The notes: generated by a model from the sequence alone, not told the origin. A stretch of 64,000 bases of DNA from Bacillota bacterium (GCA_023399095.1 JAEWQS010000077.1:11107-75106), one strand, 5' to 3'. Shown: positions 1 to 8,417, numbered from the stretch's first letter. Numbers and translations: made by a program.

Positions 1-302
1 AGCCAAATCTGGAACTGATCAAAAAGATCAATGCGTTTGGCATTATTGTGACGGCAAAAGGGGAGAGTGTCGATTTTGTGTCGCGTTTCTTTGCGCCGGG
101 TGCGGGAATCGATGAAGATCCGGTCACAGGTTCCTCGCACTGTACGCTGATTCCATATTGGAGCGAGAAGCTCGGTAAAACGGAAATGAACGCAGCACAG
201 CTCTCACAACGCGGCGGCACGCTGCGCTGCATCGACGATGGGGAACGTGTTAAAATCGGCGGCAATGCGGTTCTCTATATGGAAGGTGACATTCGCCTGT
301 AA
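1..302 (+). CDS. PhzF-family isomerase/epimerase, C-terminal part
   Basis: This is the 3' end of a gene that starts upstream of the window; the frame is open from base 3 to the TAA at 300-302. The visible protein has the PhzF hallmark FFAPGAGIDEDPVTGSSHC, which contains the second-half glycine-rich loop of this diaminopimelate-epimerase fold, followed by the usual short beta-rich C-terminus. PhzF relatives isomerise or epimerise small substrates, but the substrate of most bacterial members is unknown, so no pathway can be named. It is separated from the following SRP operon by a hairpin and a fresh promoter, so it belongs to a different transcription unit. Confidence 0.85.
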   Translation, partial: PNLELIKKINAFGIIVTAKGESVDFVSRFFAPGAGIDEDPVTGSSHCTLIPYWSEKLGKTEMNAAQLSQRGGTLRCIDDGERVKIGGNAVLYMEGDIRL

Positions 303-310
303 GGAATACA

Positions 311-332
311 TAAGCAGAATGGTATCTGCTTA
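311..332 (+). terminator. Palindromic hairpin after the PhzF gene
   Basis: The arms TAAGCAGA and TCTGCTTA are perfect inverted repeats with a 6-base loop, starting 8 bases after the stop codon. There is no good T-run, so it may be only a weak terminator or an RNA 3'-end stabiliser. Confidence 0.3.
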
Positions 333-348
333 TTCAGGATATTTACGC

Positions 349-376
349 TTGACAACGCCGAACAAATCATTATAAT
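349..376 (+). promoter_or_regulatory. Promoter of the ylxM-ffh-rpsP-khpA-rimM-trmD operon
   Basis: A perfect TTGACA at 349-354 and a perfect TATAAT at 371-376 are separated by 16 bases. No other comparable promoter lies before ylxM. Confidence 0.75.
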
Positions 377-461
377 AGCACTGTAAAGTATTTTAGCTTT
401 ACAGCATTTCGGGGTTTCAGTAAGCAACGTTTTTTGGGGCGCGATTTCGGGTGGTGCGGTT

Positions 462-797
462 TTGGAGAAGGATTTTGATACAGTGCTGCTGCTGGATACA
501 TACGCAGGATTATTAACAGATAAGCAACAGCGTTTGTGCGACATGTATTACAATCAGGACTATTCTCTGGCCGAGATTGCCGGGATTGAGGACACAACGC
601 GGCAAGCCGTAAGAGACGGCATTGCCAAGGCTCGGCAGAAGCTGCTCTGTTTCGAGCAGTGTATCGGGCTGAACGGCCGCCGCGAAAAGACGATGGACGC
701 ATTAAGCCGTGCCCGCACGATGTGCGGGGAGCGGAGCGAACTAAAACAACTGATCGACGAGATATCCGATATATGGGAGAGTTCAGATGGCATTTGA
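462..797 (+). CDS. ylxM: YlxM-family putative SRP-associated HTH protein
   Basis: A 111-residue protein with the YlxM pattern: an N-terminal LLDTYAGLLTDKQQ segment followed by a sigma-70-region-4-like helix-turn-helix (LAEIAGIEDTTRQAVRDGI). The family sits immediately upstream of ffh in Bacillota and is thought to modulate the signal recognition particle. The TTG at 462 is chosen because family members begin with a short (L)EK sequence just before this segment; a GTG at 483, 12 bases after a GGAGAAGG stretch, is an alternative that would remove seven residues. The 3' end overlaps ffh by 11 bases, implying translational coupling. Confidence 0.85.
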   Translation: MEKDFDTVLLLDTYAGLLTDKQQRLCDMYYNQDYSLAEIAGIEDTTRQAVRDGIAKARQKLLCFEQCIGLNGRREKTMDALSRARTMCGERSELKQLIDEISDIWESSDGI

Positions 798-2106
798 AGG
801 ACTTGCGGAAAAACTACAGCATGTATTTTCGAAGCTGACCAATCGCGGTAAGTTGACCGAGGTGGAAGTCAAAGCGGCACTGCGCGAGGTAAAGCTCGTG
901 CTGCTCGAAGCCGACGTCAACTTTAAGGTGGTGAAGAGCTTCTTAAACCGCGTGACCGAGCGCGCCATCGGCGAAGAAGTGTTGAAAAGCTTAACGCCCG
1001 GTCAGCAGGTTATCAAGATCGTGCGCGAGGAGCTTGTCAATGAGCTCGGAGAAAAGCACGTCGGTGTGAATTTTTCGTCCAACCCGCCCACCATTGTCAT
1101 GATGTGCGGTTTGCAGGGCGCGGGCAAAACCACGATGTGCGGCAAGCTTGCGAAGCTATGGAAAAAGGACGGCCGCAGTGTGATGCTCGCGGCGCTCGAT
1201 ATATACCGCCCGGCGGCGATACGCCAGCTGGAGGTGGTGGCCGAAAAGGCGGGGGCAGCGTTCTTCTCACAGGGCACGCAGGACCCCGTGAAGACGGCGA
1301 AGCAGGCCGTGGCTGAGGCCAAAAAGAAGCTGATCGACGTGCTGATACTCGATACGGCAGGTCGGCTGCACATCGACGAAGAGATGATGGATGAGGTCAA
1401 ACGCATCGCGGCGGCAATGAACCCGCATGAAAAGCTGCTTGTGGTGGATGCGATGACAGGCCAAGACGCTGTGAACGCAGCGTCGGCTTTCAACGAGAGC
1501 CTTGAACTTAACGGCGTGGTTTTAACCAAGCTGGACGGCGACACACGCGGCGGCGCGGCGATATCCGTCAAATCCGTGACGGGTAAGCCCATCAAGTTCG
1601 CGGGCGTCGGTGAAAAGCTTGAGGACGTTGAGGTATTCCATCCCGATCGTATGGCGGGGCGCATACTTGGTATGGGCGATATGCTCACGCTGATTGAGAA
1701 GGCTGAGCAGAATTTTCAGGCCGACAAGGCAGCGGAGCTTGAAAAGAAGCTGAAAAAAGCCGAGTTTACGCTCGAGGATTTTCTGGAACAGATGGATCAG
1801 CTAAAGAACATGGGGAACTTAGGCGATATGCTCTCGATGATGCCGGGAGGCAGCAAGCTCTCAAATGTGCAGCTGGACGACAAGCAGATGGCACGCACCG
1901 GAGCGATTATCAAATCCATGACGCCCGAGGAACGGCGCAAACCGAATATCATCGGGGGCAGCCGCAAGAAACGCATCGCGGCAGGCAGCGGCACCAAGGT
2001 GCAGGATGTCAACAGACTGCTCACACAGTTTGAGCAGATGACAAAGCTCATGAAGAGCATGACAGGCAAACACGGAAGAAAGGGGCTCAAAAACTTTGGA
2101 TTCTAG
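787..2106 (+). CDS. ffh: Signal recognition particle GTPase Ffh (SRP54)
   Basis: A 439-residue, full-length Ffh that binds 4.5S RNA and nascent signal sequences and delivers ribosomes to FtsY at the membrane. The N domain (about 1-85) is followed by the GTPase G domain with G1 GLQGAGKTT at 108-116, DTAGR and TKLDG. The C-terminal M domain is methionine-rich and contains the RNA-binding GSGTKVQDVN element and the MTKLMKSM run. It overlaps ylxM by 11 bases and is followed by rpsP after about 70 bases, the standard Bacillota order. Confidence 0.97.
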   Translation: MAFEGLAEKLQHVFSKLTNRGKLTEVEVKAALREVKLVLLEADVNFKVVKSFLNRVTERAIGEEVLKSLTPGQQVIKIVREELVNELGEKHVGVNFSSNPPTIVMMCGLQGAGKTTMCGKLAKLWKKDGRSVMLAALDIYRPAAIRQLEVVAEKAGAAFFSQGTQDPVKTAKQAVAEAKKKLIDVLILDTAGRLHIDEEMMDEVKRIAAAMNPHEKLLVVDAMTGQDAVNAASAFNESLELNGVVLTKLDGDTRGGAAISVKSVTGKPIKFAGVGEKLEDVEVFHPDRMAGRILGMGDMLTLIEKAEQNFQADKAAELEKKLKKAEFTLEDFLEQMDQLKNMGNLGDMLSMMPGGSKLSNVQLDDKQMARTGAIIKSMTPEERRKPNIIGGSRKKRIAAGSGTKVQDVNRLLTQFEQMTKLMKSMTGKHGRKGLKNFGF

Positions 2107-2175
2107 GCCTTGAGTCAGCAACCAAAGTGTTTAAAAAAGCCCGTTCTGATACATATTAAATTTTTGGAGGAAATT

Positions 2176-2415
2176 ATGGCGGTAAAAATTAGACTGAAGA
2201 GAATCGGTGCGAAGAAGAAGCCTTTCTACAGAATCGTTGTTGCGGATGCGCGTGCTCCCCGTGACGGTCGTTTTGTAGAAGAGATTGGGAACTATGATCC
2301 GATGTCCAAAAAGCTCGTTGTTGACGGCGACAAGGCCGTGGATTGGATTAAAAACGGTGCGCAGCCGACCGAAACAGTCAGGTCGCTTCTCAAGAAAAAC
2401 GGCGTCCTGAAATAG
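2176..2415 (+). CDS. rpsP: 30S ribosomal protein bS16
   Basis: A 79-residue protein starting MAVKIRLKRIGAKKKPFYRI, the typical bS16 N-terminus, and the normal family length. The ATG at 2176 is chosen because GGAGG at 2166-2170 sits five bases upstream. An upstream in-frame start would add a non-homologous leader. It assembles early into the 30S subunit. The next gene begins ten bases after its stop. Confidence 0.97.
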   Translation: MAVKIRLKRIGAKKKPFYRIVVADARAPRDGRFVEEIGNYDPMSKKLVVDGDKAVDWIKNGAQPTETVRSLLKKNGVLK

Positions 2416-2424
2416 GAGATGAAT

Positions 2425-2661
2425 ATGCTTGAGCTGGTTAAATACGTAGCCGAGTCATTGGTTGACAACCCGTCCGAGGTGAAGGTCAAGCAAGTCGAGG
2501 GCGACAAAACCATTGTGCTCGAACTCAGCGTGGCGCGTGAAGATATGGGCAAGGTGATCGGCAAGCAGGGCCGCATTGCCAAGGCGATTCGCTCTGTGGT
2601 TAAAGCGGCTTCTGCAAAGTCGCGCAAAAAGTACGTTGTCGAGATTGTGGAGCATGATTGA
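2425..2661 (+). CDS. khpA: KH-domain RNA-binding protein KhpA (YlqC)
   Basis: A 78-residue single KH domain with the diagnostic GKQGR loop (VIGKQGRIAKAIR). KhpA forms a complex with KhpB in Bacillota and influences cell division and elongation and small-RNA biology. The ATG at 2425 is preferred over the in-frame ATG at 2419 because TAGGAG at 2413-2418 abuts the latter and is properly spaced from the former. It overlaps rimM by eight bases. Confidence 0.92.
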   Translation: MLELVKYVAESLVDNPSEVKVKQVEGDKTIVLELSVAREDMGKVIGKQGRIAKAIRSVVKAASAKSRKKYVVEIVEHD

Positions 2662-3166
2662 AATTGCACGCATACTAAAGCCGCATGGTATTCGGGGAGA
2701 CTCAAAGGTCAGGCTGTTTTCGGAAAACCTTGACGCCTTCGCCGAACGCGGTTTTGCTTATATCAAAAAGAACAGCGACTATCAGCGCACCGCTTATACG
2801 GCGGTGCGTATTGACGCGCCCTTTGTTTATGTGCATTTTGACGGTGTGGATACGAGAAACGATGCGGAAGCGCTGACAGGCACCACGCTTTATCTGCGTC
2901 GGGAAGATCTTGACGTTCCGGACGAAGGTGAACACTATATCATTGATCTCATCGGTCTAAAGATCGTTGACGATGATGGAAATGAGCTGGGAACCCTCAA
3001 AGAGATTTTGCAGCACGGCGCGGCAGATGTTTATGTGGTGGGCGGCAAAAAGAGCTTCATGTTTCCAGCACTTAAACGCGTGATTCTCAATATCGATATG
3101 GAAAAGGGCATGATAAGCGTGAACGCTGCGGCACTGGCCGAGGTGGCCGTTTATGACGACTTATAA
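2654..3166 (+). CDS. rimM: Ribosome maturation factor RimM
   Basis: A 170-residue RimM. The N-terminal half has the family signature ARILKPHGIRGDSKV. The C-terminal PRC-barrel half includes LIGLKIVDDDGNELGTL and the VGGKKSFMFPAL strand. RimM binds uS19 and is needed for maturation of the 30S head. The ATG at 2654 lies inside the end of khpA and gives the canonical N-terminus; longer in-frame versions run back through khpA and are artefacts. The 3' end overlaps trmD by 14 bases. Confidence 0.95.
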   Translation: MIEIARILKPHGIRGDSKVRLFSENLDAFAERGFAYIKKNSDYQRTAYTAVRIDAPFVYVHFDGVDTRNDAEALTGTTLYLRREDLDVPDEGEHYIIDLIGLKIVDDDGNELGTLKEILQHGAADVYVVGGKKSFMFPALKRVILNIDMEKGMISVNAAALAEVAVYDDL

Positions 3167-3887
3167 CGTATTGACTCTGTTCCCCGAGATGTTCGAGTCG
3201 GTCTGCGCGGCCAGTATATGGGCGCGAGCCATCAAAGCGGGACATATCGCTGTCAAAACGGTGAACATTCGCGATTGGACGACGGATAAGCACCACCGCG
3301 CTGACGACTATCCTTTGGGCGGCGGCGTGGGTATGGTGATGAAGCCTGAACCAGTGGACGCATGCTTCAAGGATGTGATGAGCAGTTGTGAAGCGCCTTG
3401 CCTCAACATCTATATGTCACCCTGCGGAAAAACGCTGTCACATTCGCTTGTGACGGAGCTGGCACAGTACCAAAGCCTCAACATCCTCTGCGGCCACTAC
3501 GAAGGTGTGGACGCGCGCGTGCTCAAACGCCACATCGATATTGAGGTGTCGATAGGGGATTATGTGCTGACGGGCGGTGAGCTTGCAGCCATGGTACTGA
3601 TCGATGCGTGCATCCGCCACGTAGACGGTGTGCTGGGGAACGGCGAGTCGGCGGTAGGAGAATCGTTTGCTAACGCGCTGCTCGAATACCCGCAGTATAC
3701 GCGCCCTGCCGTTTACGACGGCGAAGCGGTGCCCGAGGTGCTGCTATCCGGCCATCATGCAAATGTGGACGCATACAGACGGCGCATGTCACTTAAAGAA
3801 ACCGCTTTTCGGCGGCCCGACCTGCTTTCCAAGGCGAGGCTCACACAAAAGGATATCGACATCATCACAAGTCAAGACGACGAATAG
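3153..3887 (+). CDS. trmD: tRNA (guanine37-N1)-methyltransferase TrmD
   Basis: A 244-residue SPOUT-family enzyme that methylates G37 of tRNAs reading CNN codons, using SAM, and so prevents +1 frameshifting. Visible family motifs are GGGVGMVMKPEPV, LCGHYEGVDARVL and the trefoil-knot SAM site SIGDYVLTGGE. The gene overlaps rimM by 14 bases. rplS, which usually follows trmD, is absent here, so the operon ends at this gene. Confidence 0.97.
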   Translation: MTTYNVLTLFPEMFESVCAASIWARAIKAGHIAVKTVNIRDWTTDKHHRADDYPLGGGVGMVMKPEPVDACFKDVMSSCEAPCLNIYMSPCGKTLSHSLVTELAQYQSLNILCGHYEGVDARVLKRHIDIEVSIGDYVLTGGELAAMVLIDACIRHVDGVLGNGESAVGESFANALLEYPQYTRPAVYDGEAVPEVLLSGHHANVDAYRRRMSLKETAFRRPDLLSKARLTQKDIDIITSQDDE

Positions 3888-3985
3888 CCCGCGCAAGCGG
3901 CGGCCTGAGAAAACGGTGCACTTGGCAAACTATTCGATGCGCTTGCAAGCGCAAGCGGTAAAATGCCTTTATAGGGCTAAAGCTT

Positions 3986-4016
3986 ACCACTGGCTGACCG
4001 GTGGTCCTGATTTTGT
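3986..4016 (+). terminator. Probable terminator of the SRP/trmD operon
   Basis: The stem ACCACTGG (3986-3993) / CCGGTGGT (3998-4005), with one G-T pair and a CTGA loop, is followed by CCTGATTTTGTT. The T-tract is imperfect. Bases 3888-3985 otherwise hold only GCAAGCG-type palindromes and no supported gene. Confidence 0.45.
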
Positions 4017-4095
4017 TAATAAAATGTGAAAATAATCCCTCTTATACTCTTGACATGAATCGTAAATTATATATAATAAAAAATCGGAAAACCGT

Positions 4096-4170
4096 TCCTC
4101 AGTAGCTCAGCGGTAGAGCATTCGGCTGTTAACCGAAGGGTCGTTGGTTCAAACCCAACCTGGGGAGCCA
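4096..4170 (+). tRNA. tRNA-Asn (anticodon GTT)
   Basis: A 75-base cloverleaf can be folded by eye. The acceptor stem pairs TCCTCAG at 4096-4102 with CTGGGGA at 4160-4166, the D-arm is GCTC/GAGC, the anticodon stem is TTCGG/CCGAA around CTGTTAA (anticodon GTT), and the T-arm is GTTGG/CCAAC with loop TTCAAAC. The CCA end is encoded at 4168-4170. A strong terminator follows directly. Confidence 0.96.
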
Positions 4171-4171
4171 C

Positions 4172-4202
4172 AAGCTCAAGGCATAAAACCTTGGGCTTTT
4201 TT
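4172..4202 (+). terminator. Rho-independent terminator of tRNA-Asn
   Basis: AAGCTCAAGG (4172-4181) pairs with CCTTGGGCTT (4189-4198), with one G-T pair, and is followed by a run of T. Confidence 0.85.
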
Positions 4203-4253
4203 AATTCCTTTTCGCTAATGGGTAATACATATAAGTAAAATGATAATAAATTA

Positions 4254-4282
4254 TTGAAAAACAATAAATTATATGTTATAAT
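4254..4282 (+). promoter_or_regulatory. Promoter of the exosortase-like operon
   Basis: TTGAAA at 4254-4259 and TATAAT at 4277-4282 are separated by exactly 17 bases. A TG dinucleotide lies one base upstream of the -10, giving an extended -10. Confidence 0.7.
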
Positions 4283-4345
4283 TACCAAAACAATGAGCGG
4301 AACAATTCGTTTTTTCAAGTAGCTTCGAGCTTCTTATAGGAGTCA

Positions 4346-4867
4346 ATGTACGTGAATTTAAAAAGACAGAAAACTGATTATATCAATATCCTTTTCGCAG
4401 CTTTCGCGATTGCTTTTAGCGTACTGTTCATTCTCGCATATAATATGGCCAATGATAAAGCTATAGCGTTGCTGCTTTCACCCCATGCGATGTTCACAGA
4501 GCTCTTCTACAATATCAATCTGACCTATGTTGAAAATGTCGGTTACATAGGGCTTGGCACTGCCTTTATTATCGCAAAAGATTGCTTTGGTGTTTATTTT
4601 GTTGCGATGCTATTTTGTATGTTTGTGTGCGGTTTTGTGAAACAATTCAGTAGCGTCAAAAAGCTGTATTGGTGTGGATTTTCGTTTGTTTTGGCGGTGG
4701 TTGTGGGCGTTCTGGTCAGTTGTATGCGAATCATAGGCTCTATACCTTTTGTATCTTCAGAAAAGTTTTCAACACTGCATACGGGAATAGGCGCTGTTTT
4801 GTATTTGCTTACGCTGATCTCTAGTTACGCCATCTTAAGAAATATTTTAAGGAGACAAAAAACGTGA
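4346..4867 (+). CDS. xrtK: Exosortase K-like integral membrane sorting peptidase
   Basis: A 173-residue, almost wholly hydrophobic protein with five or so membrane segments. Three residues match the order and setting of the exosortase/archaeosortase catalytic triad: Cys80 in AKDCFG, Arg128 in SCMRIIG and His145 in TLHTGIG. Exosortases cleave C-terminal tripartite sorting signals of exported proteins, probably with transfer to another molecule. The small size and the adjacent 890-residue multi-TM protein with a C-terminal EP-TM-basic tail match my recollection of the exosortase K / MSEP-CTERM pair. A GTG at 4352 is an alternative start with better spacing from TAGGAG. The stop overlaps the next start by four bases (GTGA). 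Confidence 0.75.
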   Translation: MYVNLKRQKTDYINILFAAFAIAFSVLFILAYNMANDKAIALLLSPHAMFTELFYNINLTYVENVGYIGLGTAFIIAKDCFGVYFVAMLFCMFVCGFVKQFSSVKKLYWCGFSFVLAVVVGVLVSCMRIIGSIPFVSSEKFSTLHTGIGAVLYLLTLISSYAILRNILRRQKT

Positions 4868-7536
4868 AAATAAGCAAACAATCAATTGGCTTTTTGTGTG
4901 TCGTAACACTGCCTCAATTACTGCTGTCAGTTCTTTTTGCTTTGCTGCTGCTTCAAAAACCAAATGAAGTGGCTGGATGGGTGCTTGCAGCCTCACTGGT
5001 CGCAAATGTGTTTTTTACTGTCTACGTGTTTATTAAAGGCAAAACTCAAAGCCTGTCTATGCGCTTTCATATGTTGCTGGCTTGTACTTACGCCGCGATG
5101 CTCATCGGGGGCATGGTTTTGCTTGAAGACAGCAGCCTATGGGGGGTTATGAGCGTGCGCCTTACGGCATTGCTTATTGATTCCGCTGCGGTTATTTACG
5201 CCTTATTTCAAATTGCAAATCGTACATCCGCCGATATCTCAAAGCAGATCGTCGCTTTGGTGGCCGTGCCGCTTATTTGGTTGTTTGCTTACAACATTCT
5301 GAGCGGTGCCCGTCTAGATACAGCTGTCATGATACTGATTGTTTTGGGCGGCATTGTCATGGCGTATCTTATCATCAAGATAATATTGGTGAAACGACAG
5401 GAGAAGATCGAGTCTGGACAAAGGCCAAAAAGGCTGGCGCTTTATATCATATTCTCCTTGGTGTTACCGATAGCCGGGCTGACACTTAACGTCAGCATGG
5501 ATAACCTTTTCGGCGATTTTTCTGATCCTCTTTTCTTTTTCGTTCCTTTTATTAACGGTGTTTTGCTGATCGTACCGCCGCCGTCGGAGAAACGGCTGCG
5601 GCTGCTTCGCTTTTTCATTATAGCTGCCGCAACAACGTATTTGCTCTATTTCTTCATTGCGTTTTTGCCGTACATGCCGATTGGTTTTCTTGGCTTGGCG
5701 ATTGTGCTTGGGGCATTGGTTTTTGCACCGGCAGCTGCACTTGTTATGCAAATCATTTATCTGATTCAAGAGTGGAAGGCAGTTTCCGTTCTTTGGGGTA
5801 CCATTCGGTTGACGGCTGTTTTTGTTGCCGGGCTTGTTTTGCTGCCGATACTGGTGCTCACAAGCTATCTGGGAGATCGTGTAAATCTCGAAAAAGCGAT
5901 AGCATACACTGAGCAGGATATCAGTGTAAATGGTGAGATCATTGATTTTGGCCGACTGGACAGAGCACTTGATAACGCGGATGCCGTTGAAGAGAAGGAT
6001 CGGTTTTTTGATATGCGAGTAGCAGACAACACGCCGATTCTGTCTTCAATCTATGCTCATTTGGTTCTGGACAGCCGTATCCTTGCAAACGACCGGCTGG
6101 AGAAACTGCGAATGGCTTTCTTTGGGGAGTATCCTGAGCAGGGTTTTGCGAACGGTTTGACGACAGATATGGAGATGCCGCAGGTTAAGCTCAAGGATAT
6201 ATCAACTCAAACGACATTTGACAATACAACAGGCATTTTTCGAACATGGGTGAATATCACCCTGCAGGGGCCCAAAAACGGATGGAATGAGGAATACGTC
6301 ACAGAGTTTGCGCTGCCCGAAGGCGCATACATCAGCGACTATTACCTTGATGTATTTGGCACGAAGAAGATGGGTATTTTGGCAGACCAAAGAGCTGCCA
6401 TGTGGCTTTATAATGATATCGTTGTGCAAACACCTGCACAGGACCCCGGCTTGCTTCACTATACGGGAGACCGGACAATTGAACTGAGGGTTTATCCGTT
6501 TAACGGAGATGAGCCGCGTTATACCGGCTTTGAAATCATCCACAACGAAACGGCAACGATACGAATTGATGGGGAAGAGGTACTGCTGTCGGCTCCGCCG
6601 CAGACCCGGCTGAAGGAAATGGAACACGCTGTGCTGATACCCGGAGCGGTGAAAGACGGGCTGCCGGTGGCTCAGGAGAGACCGCGCCGGTATTACTTCA
6701 TCGTCGATTGCTCTAAAGACAGCGACATTGACGATCAGCTATACCGCATCGAAGATTATGCTCAAGGTAAAGGGATTTTAGATGCGACGGTTATTTTTGC
6801 GACATATAAAACCAACACATGCCGTTTGAAAAATGCCGATTCGGTTAACATCACGCCCCAGAGCGGTTTTAATCTTGCGTTGGCAGTCAAGTCAATTCTG
6901 ATACAAAACGGAGACGACAGTGTGCCGGTTATACTATTCACGTCCGATAACCCTGCTCTGGCGCTGATTCCGAAAAATGTAACGGTTCTTGCGGCTCAGT
7001 ATCCGGAAAGCGATTATTACTATCGATTAAACGCTGACGAAACGCTAAACGGTTATGATTTTGAAACAGGAAAAAATGTTGGAAAGATGAACCAGCCACT
7101 CATATCACAAGCGCGGATGTATAACGGTGTGAGGGTGCGGGATGACAGCCAAACTCAAATCTTACCTAACGATTCCGTTGATTTTATGGATATGGAGATT
7201 TCGGGTAACGAATACGAGCAGGCTGTTATGCTGGACATAGCGGCGAGAAACGGTGGAGCGCAGAACGCAGCGCAGTCACTCAAACTGCTGCGTGCAAGCT
7301 TCAAGGCGGGCATTTTAACACCGCAGACAGCGTTTATCGTTGTGGAAACGCAGGCGCAGGAAGTCGATCTTCTTGCGAAGCAGCAGCAATTGATCAAGGA
7401 GGACAAAGAACTGATAAAAGAACAGAATGCTGTGAAATCTCTGGATGAGCCGTCAGCCTTGGTATGCGCGTTTATCGCCTTGCTTGGCCTCTCTTTGGTA
7501 AAACTGTGGAAAAGAAACAGAACAGAAACTCGTTGA
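4864..7536 (+). CDS. MSEP-CTERM-like exosortase substrate with VIT-like domain
   Basis: An 890-residue protein starting at a GTG coupled to the exosortase-like gene. About ten membrane helices fill residues 1-345. A soluble region then contains a VIT-like stretch (about 430-560, FALPEGAYISDYYLDVFG followed by a segment resembling the VIT A...Y region) and a vWA-like beta/alpha region starting YYFIVDCSKDSD. The C-terminus is a classic tripartite sorting signal: LDEPSALV, a hydrophobic helix and the basic tail KLWKRNR. This resembles the MSEP-CTERM family as I recall it, with DEP in place of SEP. It is probably the only substrate of the neighbouring enzyme. Its biological role is unknown. Confidence 0.72.
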   Translation: MKISKQSIGFLCVVTLPQLLLSVLFALLLLQKPNEVAGWVLAASLVANVFFTVYVFIKGKTQSLSMRFHMLLACTYAAMLIGGMVLLEDSSLWGVMSVRLTALLIDSAAVIYALFQIANRTSADISKQIVALVAVPLIWLFAYNILSGARLDTAVMILIVLGGIVMAYLIIKIILVKRQEKIESGQRPKRLALYIIFSLVLPIAGLTLNVSMDNLFGDFSDPLFFFVPFINGVLLIVPPPSEKRLRLLRFFIIAAATTYLLYFFIAFLPYMPIGFLGLAIVLGALVFAPAAALVMQIIYLIQEWKAVSVLWGTIRLTAVFVAGLVLLPILVLTSYLGDRVNLEKAIAYTEQDISVNGEIIDFGRLDRALDNADAVEEKDRFFDMRVADNTPILSSIYAHLVLDSRILANDRLEKLRMAFFGEYPEQGFANGLTTDMEMPQVKLKDISTQTTFDNTTGIFRTWVNITLQGPKNGWNEEYVTEFALPEGAYISDYYLDVFGTKKMGILADQRAAMWLYNDIVVQTPAQDPGLLHYTGDRTIELRVYPFNGDEPRYTGFEIIHNETATIRIDGEEVLLSAPPQTRLKEMEHAVLIPGAVKDGLPVAQERPRRYYFIVDCSKDSDIDDQLYRIEDYAQGKGILDATVIFATYKTNTCRLKNADSVNITPQSGFNLALAVKSILIQNGDDSVPVILFTSDNPALALIPKNVTVLAAQYPESDYYYRLNADETLNGYDFETGKNVGKMNQPLISQARMYNGVRVRDDSQTQILPNDSVDFMDMEISGNEYEQAVMLDIAARNGGAQNAAQSLKLLRASFKAGILTPQTAFIVVETQAQEVDLLAKQQQLIKEDKELIKEQNAVKSLDEPSALVCAFIALLGLSLVKLWKRNRTETR

Positions 7537-7687
7537 TTAAATGCAAAGACATAGCCAAGAAAAGGCTTTATCAGTGTTGATAAGTGGATTTCAATACGAT
7601 GATAAGAGTTTTTAACGTGGGGTTTATCCGCTGCTTCATCAATCGCTTACGCTCATGGGAAGACATATGTCCCTTGATTAACACTTT

Positions 7688-7716
7688 GGCATAGCCGTAA
7701 ACAGCTGTGCCTTTTT
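7688..7716 (+). terminator. Rho-independent terminator before tetR
   Basis: GGCATAGC (7688-7695) pairs with GCTGTGCC (7704-7711) and is followed by TTTTT. The preceding 150 bases after the exosortase substrate gene show no gene. Confidence 0.7.
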
Positions 7717-7756
7717 CATTTAGTATAACCCGTACTCATTTGATTCAATGTCACTA

Positions 7757-7785
7757 TTGACAATATATAAGGCATATAATAAAAT
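7757..7785 (+). promoter_or_regulatory. Probable promoter of the tetR-ABC operon
   Basis: TTGACA at 7757-7762 is followed after 17 bases by TAAAAT at 7780-7785. A perfect TATAAT at 7775-7780 is too close to this -35 to pair with it but may contribute. The surroundings are AT-rich, as expected for a site that the TetR protein could occupy. Confidence 0.5.
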
Positions 7786-7829
7786 ACATATGACCAATAT
7801 AGTAAAAACAGTCACAGGAGATTAGACTT

Positions 7830-8417
7830 ATGTCGCCTAAAGCATTTTCTGAAGAAGAAAAAGCATTGGTTCGCAACAAGCTTATTGAAGAAGCCAAAGA
7901 ATGTCTTGCTACAACAGGTATCAAAAAAACGACGGTTGAAGAGCTAAGCCGGGCAGCAGGCATATCCAAGGGCGCATTCTATATGTTCTATGACAGCAAA
8001 GAAATACTTTTTCTTGATGCGCTGGAATCGATTCAGATAAAAATACACGACACGCTGATCAGTGAAGTGAAGCGACATAAAAACAAGAGGAGTAGTTTTA
8101 TCCAAGTTATAAAAAGGATGTTTTTAGATTTTCGCCCTATACTCAATGTGCTTTCAAACGACGAATATGAAATCCTGCTGAGGCGAGTCCCGCAGGAGCG
8201 AATCAAACAGCATATAGAGATAGACGATAAGGCATCACGGCTTTTTTCAGAACAAATCAGCGGAAATAGAGTTAATCCGGAGCTTTTATCGGCTGCACTG
8301 CGTATGCTGATGCTGGGCATGCTGCATCAAAACGAAGTCGGTTCCCATGCCGAGGAAGCTTTTGACTACCTGCTCGAAGCTGTCGCTGATAAAATATTTT
8401 CGGAGGATCAAAAATGA
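7830..8417 (+). CDS. TetR/AcrR-family transcriptional regulator
   Basis: A 195-residue regulator with an N-terminal TetR DNA-binding domain (KTTVEELSRAAGISKGAFYMFY, helix-turn-helix at about 31-55) and a variable ligand-binding C-terminal domain. The ATG follows AGGAG with acceptable spacing. The last four bases (ATGA) overlap the start of the ABC ATPase gene, so the regulator is co-translated with the transporter it most likely represses. The inducer cannot be predicted. Confidence 0.9.
   Translation: MSPKAFSEEEKALVRNKLIEEAKECLATTGIKKTTVEELSRAAGISKGAFYMFYDSKEILFLDALESIQIKIHDTLISEVKRHKNKRSSFIQVIKRMFLDFRPILNVLSNDEYEILLRRVPQERIKQHIEIDDKASRLFSEQISGNRVNPELLSAALRMLMLGMLHQNEVGSHAEEAFDYLLEAVADKIFSEDQK

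Noticed and set aside
1104..1688. Additional frames on both strands inside ffh
   Set aside because: They are out-of-frame shadows of a well-conserved essential gene with matching codon bias only in the ffh frame.
3667..4029. 120-codon frame overlapping the end of trmD
   Set aside because: It lies in a different frame within trmD and then in hairpin sequence, without a start signal or family resemblance.
4067..4318. Minus-strand open frame of 83 codons over the tRNA gene
   Set aside because: It is the antisense translation of tRNA-Asn and its terminator; its VGFEPTTLRLTAE stretch is a well-known false protein seen opposite tRNA genes.
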